DNA of 29,460 nucleotides from a virus: positions 1 through 29,460 of the IMG/VR virus record IMGVR_UViG_3300020177_000044. One strand, written 5' to 3'. A model generated the notes under the pieces. The model worked only from the letters and a program-made list of their open reading frames with translations, was not told the DNA's origin and ran no database searches. Of the stretch, positions 22,445 through 29,460 are shown piece after piece. The number at the start of each line of letters is the position of its first letter. The first letter of the stretch is position 1. The position numbers and the translations under genes were made by a program.

Positions 22445-25400
22445 TGGCATACAATGATGATCAAAATGAATATCCTGTACCTGGAAGTTCTAGTGCAAAG
22501 AGAACTTCGGCTTCTTTGCTTCCAAGATATTTTAGAACTAATGCAAATAAAAAGTTTTTAGGCAGTACAGTTGATCAGTTAACCAACCCAGGCGTTGTCG
22601 AAAAGATTAACGGATTTGTTGGAAGTAGAACTGCTAAAGCAGTTACTACTCAAGATAGTTATATTAGTGATATTAACTCTAACAGAGAAAACTATCAGTT
22701 AGAACCGTTTGCTATTGTTCAGGATAATCTTGGAAATGTAGAGTTTGATGCTGATTATGTAGATATACTAGGACAGATAAGTGCGTTTGGCGGCAATATC
22801 AAAAATCACGACAAACTTTTTGCTCAAGAGTTTTATGCTTGGAACCCACATATTGATTTTGATAAGTTTACTAACTTTAGAGAATACTACTGGCTACCTA
22901 ACGGCCCGCAGGAAGTTCCTATTAGAGGACAGGGTAGACAAGTAGTTAGTACATTTACTATTGAAACTGTTGTTGACGATGATAATACAGCCTATGTATT
23001 TTCGCCTGATGGAGTAACACGTAATAAAAGTATAAAGTTGTTTAGAGGTCAAACATATAGATTTGAAGTTAACGTTCCAGGCCATCCTATTAGTTTTGCA
23101 ACAAGCAGACAGAAAAAAGTTGAATATTCAAAAGATAGTACATTAGTTAGTACATTGTATCGAGAAGGTGTTGTACTAACACATGAAAATGTAGACGACA
23201 CATTGGTAAATCCACAAGATTATTTAGAAGATGGATTTATTGAAAACGGCGTCATTGAATTTACAGTACCAGGAGACGCTCCTGAAAATCTTTATTATGT
23301 TAGTCAAAACGATATTGATAACAGTGGTGTGTTTAATGTATACGACATTGAAGAAAATAGTGACATAAATGTAGACGAAGAAATCATAGGCAAAAAAACA
23401 TACACAACTGTCAACGGTTGGAATATGTCAAATGGCATGAAAGTGTATTTTCAAGGCAATGTAACGCCAGCAACATATGCACAAGGACTATACTATGTTG
23501 AAGGAGTAGGCACATCTATCAAACTAGTTCCAGTTAGTGACCTTGAAGTGCCGGCTATATTTACACAAGACACACAAGTACCGTTTGATGTAAACGGATT
23601 TGACCGTGTTCCTTGGAGTAATGCTAGAAGTTATGCAGGATACAAGGATTATATTTGTATAAACAGAAGAGACACTAGTAGAAATGCATGGGCAAGATAC
23701 AATCGCTGGTTCCATAAATCTGTTATTGAAAAAAGTGCAAATATTAACAATCAACCAATCGAGCTAGATCAGACAGCACGAGCTAAACGTCCTATTATTG
23801 AGTTTGAACCAAATCTACGTTTGTGGAATCACGGCAATACAGCTAAACTTAATGTTGATTTAGTTGATACATTTACAAAAGATGCATTTAGCACAATCGA
23901 AGGCACTGCTGGATACAACATTGATGGAATAGATTTAGTTGAAGGAATGCGTATACTGTTTGTGGCAGATACAGATAGTTTAGTAAAAGATAAAATATTT
24001 GAAGTCAAGTTTATTACTCATACAAACACTACTCAAATAAGTTTGATTGAAACAGCAGATACTGACCCTGTTCTAAATCAAACCATACTAGTCAAAGACG
24101 GTGTAAAAAATGCTGGAAAAATGTATTGGTATGACACAACTGGATGGAAACTAGCTCAAGATAAAATAGGTTTAAATCAAGCACCAAAGTTTGATTTGTT
24201 TGATAGCAACGGAAACAGTCTCGGAGATAATACAGTTTATGAAAGTACAGATTTTGCTGGAAACAGACTTTTTAGTTATAGAGTCGGTGAAGGCGCCAAT
24301 GATACCGAACTTGGATTTCCTCTTACATACAAAAACTTTGTAAATATTGGCGACATTGTTTTTGATTTTGCATTGCTTGCAGAAGATTACAAATACAAAG
24401 TTAATAATATTTTTACAACTATAAGCAGTGATGTTTTCTTTTTACAAGAATATAATAATCAAGTTATATCTTATACTAATGCTTGGAAAAAAACAAATAT
24501 AAAAAGCAGTCAATATGTTATAAGAAAATACACAGGCGAAGATTATACAAATAGATTTCCAGTTGATGTTTACAATAATAGTGCTGAGTTAACTGATTTA
24601 GAAATCAAAGTATATGTTAACAATGAATATAAACCTGATTATCAAATAGTCAATGAAAATAAAACAACCAAAGTTGTACTTTCTAACGATATTGGGTTTA
24701 CTGATATTGTTGTTATTAAAACTAAAAGCTCAGCAAACAAAAATGACAATGGTTATTATGAGATTCCTCATAACTTTGAAAGAAACCCGTCTAATAAAAA
24801 TATTACAGAGTTTACACTAGGCGAAGTAAATGATCATGTTGAAGGACTTATTTCTGAAGTTGCAGCATTTTCAGGAGTTCAACCTGGCTTAAACAATCTA
24901 AGAGATTTAGGCCCAGTTGCTGAATATGGTAGAAAGTTTGTTCAACACAGCGGACCGCTAAATCTATCACTTTATCATTTGGTTAATAAAAACTCAAATG
25001 TTGTTGCAGCTATTAGATATGCACTAAATGAATATACTAAGTTCAAAAGACAGTTTTTACAAACTGCAACTGAAACATCATTTAACGGAACAGTAAAAGA
25101 ATATGTTGATTTTATTTTCAATGAGATTAATAGTACCAAGACTACAACTACTCCGTTTTACAGTACTGATATGGCAGCCACTGGCGGCAGCAAAAAGATT
25201 GAATATGAAATACTTGATAGTAGATTAACAGTTTATGCTCTCTCAACAGTTTTTAATAAATCGGCTATCAGTAATAAAGCATTGTATGTGTATTTAAATA
25301 ATCAACAACTTGTGTTTAATAGAGATTATACATTTACTGGAACTGGATTTGTAGACATTTCTGCAACACTGACCAATGGCGATATATTAACTATACACGA

Positions 25401-28400
25401 ATACGATAATACTGAAGGTAGTTTTATTCCACCGACACCTACAAAAATAGGTATGTTCCCGGCATATGTTCCTGAGATATTTATTGACTCAAGTTATCAA
25501 ACTCCACAAAAAGTTATTAGAGGACACGACGGCAGTATTACACTTGCTTATGATGATTATAGAGACGATTTGATTTTAGAAATGGAAAAGCGTATTTTTA
25601 ATAATCTAAAAGTTGATTATAATCCAGACATATTTGACATAAACGATATTGTTGGAGGTATTGATAGAAATACAAAGATCACATCACAAGAAATCGATAA
25701 TATTATTATCAAAGATTTTATTGACTGGATCAATATTGCTAAGATTTCAGATTATACTAAAAATGACTTTATAGTACAAGGTGAAAGTTTTACTTATAAC
25801 TACACCGGAAGTACAAATGATCGCAACGAAGCAGTACCAGGATTTTGGAGAGGTATTTACAGACAAGCATTTGATACTGATCGTCCTCACACACATCCTT
25901 GGGAAATGTTGGGTTATGGAATTCAACCAACTTGGTGGGAAAGTGTTTATGGCCCTGCACCCTATACAAACAATAACTTGATACTTTGGACTGATTTACA
26001 AAACGGTGTGATTAGAGAACCTGGTAAAACAGTACTAAGAAACAAAAAATATATTAGACACAACTTATTAAAACATATTCCAGTCAACGAAAACGGACAG
26101 TTAGTATCGCCTTTAGAAAGCGGATATGTAAGTAACTTCAGTTATGCACCGCAAAGTCAAAACTTATTTAAGTTTGGCGACGAAGCACCAACTGAAGCAG
26201 CATGGAGAAGAAGTAGCGGATATCCGTTTAGTTTGATGATTGCTGCTTTAATAACACGCCCTGCACACACAATGGGTATTGGATTTGATAGAAGTAGAAT
26301 TCAACGCGATATTGCTGGAAACTTGGTTTATACTGCTACAAATAAAAGAATAACCACAACAGATTTGATATTTCCTAAGATAAAAAATGCTGTAAGTGCA
26401 GGATTTTTAAACTATATTAGTGAATATATCAATGCAGACTCGTTGTATCCATATACTACATATGTGAATAATCTAAAACTATTAAGCAATAAAATAGGAT
26501 TTAAACTTGCTGGCTTTGCTGAAAAGAACAAACTAAAACTAGTATTGGATAGTAAGACTCCGTTAAACAAAGGAAATATATTTGTACCTGATGAAAACTA
26601 TAATATTGTTTTGAGAACTTCTAGTCCTCAAGATGTAGCAACTTATAGTGGTGTAATAGTTGAAAGAACTGCAAAAGGATATCGCATAAGTGGATATGAT
26701 AAAGATCTTCCATCTTTTAAATATCGTAATCCGAGAGAAAATACAAATGATCCGTTTGTAAACATCGGCGGCATCAGCGAAAGTTACATACAGTGGGCTG
26801 AAAACAAGTTTTTAGTTGCTGGCAAACTTGTAGAATACAACGATAGATATTATAGAGTAAATGCAAACCATACAACTGGAACAGATTTTAATTCGAGTTT
26901 GTATACTCCATTACCAAGTCTGCCTGAAAATGGCGGTAGAGGCGCCTATTTTAGAAAGGCGTTTACTAATGAAATACTAACACTTGATTACGGAACAATA
27001 TTGAATGATGAACAACAGGTGGTTAACTTTCTTTTAGGCTATCAACAATACTTAAAAGATATTGGATTTAAGTTTGAATATTTTAATAAAGCAACTGAAT
27101 CTGTTGAAAACTGGCAACTAGCATGTAAAGAGTTTTTGTTTTGGATAACACAAAACTGGGCAAACACTAGCACATTAACATTATCACCATTAGCAAATCA
27201 AGTTGAGTTTGAAAAGGACTTTTATGTAGTTGATAATATACACAGCAATCTTTATGGATTTGCACTATTAAATGAAAACGGAAATGTGATTAGTAAAACC
27301 CGTTCTAGTATTTACAGAGACAACACCAACAGATTTAGTTTAACATCAGAGGATGACGGAATATATCTTCTCAAACTACCGCTGATACAAAAAGAACATC
27401 TTGTGTTAGTTGATAACACAACAGTATTCAACGATACAATCTATGTACCCGAAACAGGATATAGACAAGAGCGTCTGAAAGTTGTTGGATATAGAACAGA
27501 CGATTGGAATGGTAGTTTAAATATTCCAGGATTTATATACGATGATGCCAAAGTTACTGAATGGACTAGCTATAAAGATTATAAAACTGCAGAACTAGTA
27601 AAATACAAAGAGTTTTATTATGCAGCTAGATTTACACACAGTGGCACACAAGATTTCATTTATGGAAACTGGAGCAGATTGGATAGTAAGCCTGTAAGTG
27701 AATTAAAACCAAACTGGGATTATAGAGCAAATCAGTTTGCAGATTTTTATGATTTAGATACAGATAACTTTGATAGTGAACAACAAAGATTGGCTCAGCA
27801 TCTTATCGGATATCAAAAGCGTGAATATCTTGCTAATATTATTCAAGACGATGTTAGTCAATACAAGTTCTATCAGGGATTTATACAAGACAAAGGTACA
27901 TCAAATGCTGTTACAAAGCTGTTTGACAAACTTGGTTCAGCAGATTCCGATAGTGTTGAACTGTATGAAGAATGGGCAATACGTGTTGGTAGATACGGTG
28001 CAACCACAAGTTACGACGAAGTTGAATTTAAGCTAGACGAAAGCCAGTTTAGAATAGAGCCACAACTTGTAGAGTTTGTTGAAACAGTAGATTCAACACG
28101 CACAGATTTGGTTTATCAATATCCAAGAAAAGATGTATATCTTTCTCCAACTGATTATGCACATACATCTTTGCCATTAACATCTGGTAGTGCAGAATAC
28201 ACTAAAACTGCCGGGTATGTTAAACTAGACCAAGTAAACTTTTTAACAACTACAAAAAATGATATATTGGTTCTAGATATCGATAGTGTTGATATTGGAA
28301 GTTACATATGGGTGCCAAAAGATTCTCAATCGTGGAATGTTTACAAGCATGTTGTTTCTCCAATCGGTATTCAATCTATTGAGAAAACAGACCTAGGATT

Positions 28401-29460
28401 TAAAGCAAACTTTAGTAAGCCTATTACGTTTGCAGAAGGCGATATTGTTGGATTTAATAATGTCAATGGTGAAGTTAATGGCTTTTGGATTGTACAAAAT
28501 ATTGGATATACTGATTTTGAAATACAACTGGATAACCCAATAACCGAAGACTTTATTGACTTGTCAGACAGTACTATTGGAATAGTATCAGAACTATCGT
28601 CACGCAGAGTATCGTCACCTGAGGGTATAAACAATATTACAAAACTTTACGATTTAGACGATAATGACAGAGTATGGATTGACGATATTGGCACTGGAAC
28701 ATTTGGAGTATACGATAGTGACATTATACGTAGCTTTAAACAAAGCATTGCAGCACCCGAAACTGGTAGCAGAGAGTTTGGATCTGATTTAGCTGTCAGT
28801 GACAACAATACTACTTTAGCAGTTGGAACCCCAGATATAGATGATGGCAAAGTTTATGTATACACTCGTGGTAGCGAAGCTGGTGCATTTACACTAAAAC
28901 AAACACTAGAACCGTTGTCTAATCATCATGACGCAGGCGAGTTTGGTACAAGTGTTGAAATAACAGACAACGGACAATACTTATATGTAGGCGCTCCAAC
29001 TGCTGCAAATGTTAAAACACGATACAAGGGTGTATTTACTGAAGGTGAAAGTTATCTAGCTGGAGACTATGTAAGTCAGCGAGGAACATTATGGAGAGCT
29101 CTAGTTGATGTTATAGCAGAAAGTAGTACTATTAATCTATTAAGTCAAGATTGGGAACTAGCAGATCTAATAGTTACAGATACTTCTGGAGCAAGTCTTG
29201 GATATGCAAATCAAGGTGTGGTTTACATTTATAAAAAACTTATCGATGGATCATTTACTTTAGTTGATATTATTTTAAGTCCAGAACCGTCAACAAACGA
29301 ACAGTTTGGTATTGCAATCAAATCAGCTTCACCGAGCGATTTCCAACACAACATTATTATTAGAAGTTTAAAAGATAACGGCCGTGTTTATTTTGTTAAC
29401 AACAAAGGTCAATCTAATGTAACATCTTATGCATATTCAAGAGATTCAAACTACAAAGGC
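22444..29460 (+). CDS. Giant baseplate wedge/tail protein at the gp7 position, partial (3' end outside window)
   Basis: The frame is open for 2339 codons to the window edge. Its place right after gp6 is that of T4 gp7 (1032 residues, wedge initiator). The N-terminal region has FAQEFYAWNPHIDFDKFTNFREYYWLPNGP (about residues 123-152), and near 556-592 GKMYWYDTTGWKLAQ.....NQAPKFDLFDSNGNS, patterns I associate with very large virion proteins of marine T4-like phages. Three segments resemble CBM5/12-type carbohydrate-binding modules: about 1451-1495, 1707-1750 and 2195-2243, each with a spaced W, a G/E-L/Y-V-x-Y/R core and an aromatic pair. From about 2105 on, FG-x-x-(V/L) repeats at 2112, 2167 and 2288 with GKVYVY-like strands suggest FG-GAP/beta-propeller blades. 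It may combine wedge and receptor-binding roles; the exact T4 equivalent is uncertain. Confidence 0.8.
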   Translation, partial: MAYNDDQNEYPVPGSSSAKRTSASLLPRYFRTNANKKFLGSTVDQLTNPGVVEKINGFVGSRTAKAVTTQDSYISDINSNRENYQLEPFAIVQDNLGNVEFDADYVDILGQISAFGGNIKNHDKLFAQEFYAWNPHIDFDKFTNFREYYWLPNGPQEVPIRGQGRQVVSTFTIETVVDDDNTAYVFSPDGVTRNKSIKLFRGQTYRFEVNVPGHPISFATSRQKKVEYSKDSTLVSTLYREGVVLTHENVDDTLVNPQDYLEDGFIENGVIEFTVPGDAPENLYYVSQNDIDNSGVFNVYDIEENSDINVDEEIIGKKTYTTVNGWNMSNGMKVYFQGNVTPATYAQGLYYVEGVGTSIKLVPVSDLEVPAIFTQDTQVPFDVNGFDRVPWSNARSYAGYKDYICINRRDTSRNAWARYNRWFHKSVIEKSANINNQPIELDQTARAKRPIIEFEPNLRLWNHGNTAKLNVDLVDTFTKDAFSTIEGTAGYNIDGIDLVEGMRILFVADTDSLVKDKIFEVKFITHTNTTQISLIETADTDPVLNQTILVKDGVKNAGKMYWYDTTGWKLAQDKIGLNQAPKFDLFDSNGNSLGDNTVYESTDFAGNRLFSYRVGEGANDTELGFPLTYKNFVNIGDIVFDFALLAEDYKYKVNNIFTTISSDVFFLQEYNNQVISYTNAWKKTNIKSSQYVIRKYTGEDYTNRFPVDVYNNSAELTDLEIKVYVNNEYKPDYQIVNENKTTKVVLSNDIGFTDIVVIKTKSSANKNDNGYYEIPHNFERNPSNKNITEFTLGEVNDHVEGLISEVAAFSGVQPGLNNLRDLGPVAEYGRKFVQHSGPLNLSLYHLVNKNSNVVAAIRYALNEYTKFKRQFLQTATETSFNGTVKEYVDFIFNEINSTKTTTTPFYSTDMAATGGSKKIEYEILDSRLTVYALSTVFNKSAISNKALYVYLNNQQLVFNRDYTFTGTGFVDISATLTNGDILTIHEYDNTEGSFIPPTPTKIGMFPAYVPEIFIDSSYQTPQKVIRGHDGSITLAYDDYRDDLILEMEKRIFNNLKVDYNPDIFDINDIVGGIDRNTKITSQEIDNIIIKDFIDWINIAKISDYTKNDFIVQGESFTYNYTGSTNDRNEAVPGFWRGIYRQAFDTDRPHTHPWEMLGYGIQPTWWESVYGPAPYTNNNLILWTDLQNGVIREPGKTVLRNKKYIRHNLLKHIPVNENGQLVSPLESGYVSNFSYAPQSQNLFKFGDEAPTEAAWRRSSGYPFSLMIAALITRPAHTMGIGFDRSRIQRDIAGNLVYTATNKRITTTDLIFPKIKNAVSAGFLNYISEYINADSLYPYTTYVNNLKLLSNKIGFKLAGFAEKNKLKLVLDSKTPLNKGNIFVPDENYNIVLRTSSPQDVATYSGVIVERTAKGYRISGYDKDLPSFKYRNPRENTNDPFVNIGGISESYIQWAENKFLVAGKLVEYNDRYYRVNANHTTGTDFNSSLYTPLPSLPENGGRGAYFRKAFTNEILTLDYGTILNDEQQVVNFLLGYQQYLKDIGFKFEYFNKATESVENWQLACKEFLFWITQNWANTSTLTLSPLANQVEFEKDFYVVDNIHSNLYGFALLNENGNVISKTRSSIYRDNTNRFSLTSEDDGIYLLKLPLIQKEHLVLVDNTTVFNDTIYVPETGYRQERLKVVGYRTDDWNGSLNIPGFIYDDAKVTEWTSYKDYKTAELVKYKEFYYAARFTHSGTQDFIYGNWSRLDSKPVSELKPNWDYRANQFADFYDLDTDNFDSEQQRLAQHLIGYQKREYLANIIQDDVSQYKFYQGFIQDKGTSNAVTKLFDKLGSADSDSVELYEEWAIRVGRYGATTSYDEVEFKLDESQFRIEPQLVEFVETVDSTRTDLVYQYPRKDVYLSPTDYAHTSLPLTSGSAEYTKTAGYVKLDQVNFLTTTKNDILVLDIDSVDIGSYIWVPKDSQSWNVYKHVVSPIGIQSIEKTDLGFKANFSKPITFAEGDIVGFNNVNGEVNGFWIVQNIGYTDFEIQLDNPITEDFIDLSDSTIGIVSELSSRRVSSPEGINNITKLYDLDDNDRVWIDDIGTGTFGVYDSDIIRSFKQSIAAPETGSREFGSDLAVSDNNTTLAVGTPDIDDGKVYVYTRGSEAGAFTLKQTLEPLSNHHDAGEFGTSVEITDNGQYLYVGAPTAANVKTRYKGVFTEGESYLAGDYVSQRGTLWRALVDVIAESSTINLLSQDWELADLIVTDTSGASLGYANQGVVYIYKKLIDGSFTLVDIILSPEPSTNEQFGIAIKSASPSDFQHNIIIRSLKDNGRVYFVNNKGQSNVTSYAYSRDSNYKG

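Overview
The window is a piece of the virion-assembly and late-gene region of a T4-type myovirus, most likely marine. It carries recognisable homologues of T4 gp20 (portal), gp26, gp46/gp47 (recombination nuclease), gp55 (late sigma factor), gp48, gp53, gp5, gp25 and gp6. Downstream of gp6, where gp7 lies in T4, there is a giant open reading frame that runs off the window. The DNA is AT-rich by eye. The style of several proteins (gp5 without a lysozyme domain, very large gp6 and gp7-position proteins, a short gp53) recalls marine T4-like phages of cyanobacteria or SAR11. Nothing here fixes the host.

Layout. 1-4673, minus strand: a tape-measure-like protein, the portal gp20, a small protein in the gp67/gp68 position, and a partial gene with a glycosyltransferase-like (GT42/DUF115-style) look. 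4740-5800, plus strand: gp26, whose 3' end carries a textbook -1 ribosomal frameshift signal leading into a second reading frame without its own start codon. 5801-7147, minus: a 448-residue protein of unknown function with two membrane segments. 7148-7648: no credible gene; a late promoter, several hairpins and a possible structured RNA. 7649-12032, minus: GIY-YIG-like nuclease, a small helical protein, gp46, gp47 and gp55. 12106-29460, plus: a baseplate run of gp48-like, gp53, gp27-like hub, gp5 spike, a glycine-zipper protein, gp25, gp6 and the gp7-position giant.

How it works together. gp55 is preceded by a perfect-consensus sigma70 promoter (TTGACA, 17 bp, TATAAT), so host polymerase could make the late sigma factor early. 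Back to back with it lies a T4-style late promoter (TAAATA box) for the baseplate genes, which gp55 itself should activate. Similar late boxes precede the tape-measure/portal operon, gp26, the 448-residue protein, the glycine-zipper gene and gp6. Neighbouring genes inside operons are mostly joined by TAATG or ATGA overlaps, suggesting coupled translation.

The most notable item is the frameshift cassette at the end of gp26: a T_TTT_TTC slippery heptamer in the right phase, a 6-nt spacer, a perfect 9-bp stem spanning the gp26 stop codon, and a start-less -1 frame of 77 codons. It has the layout of the lambda G/GT tail-assembly-chaperone system, and it sits divergently next to the tape-measure candidate. 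Other points of interest are interlocked face-to-face late promoters at 4700-4725, carbohydrate-binding-like modules and FG-GAP-like blades in the giant protein, and glycine-zipper segments in both proteins flanking the gp5 spike.
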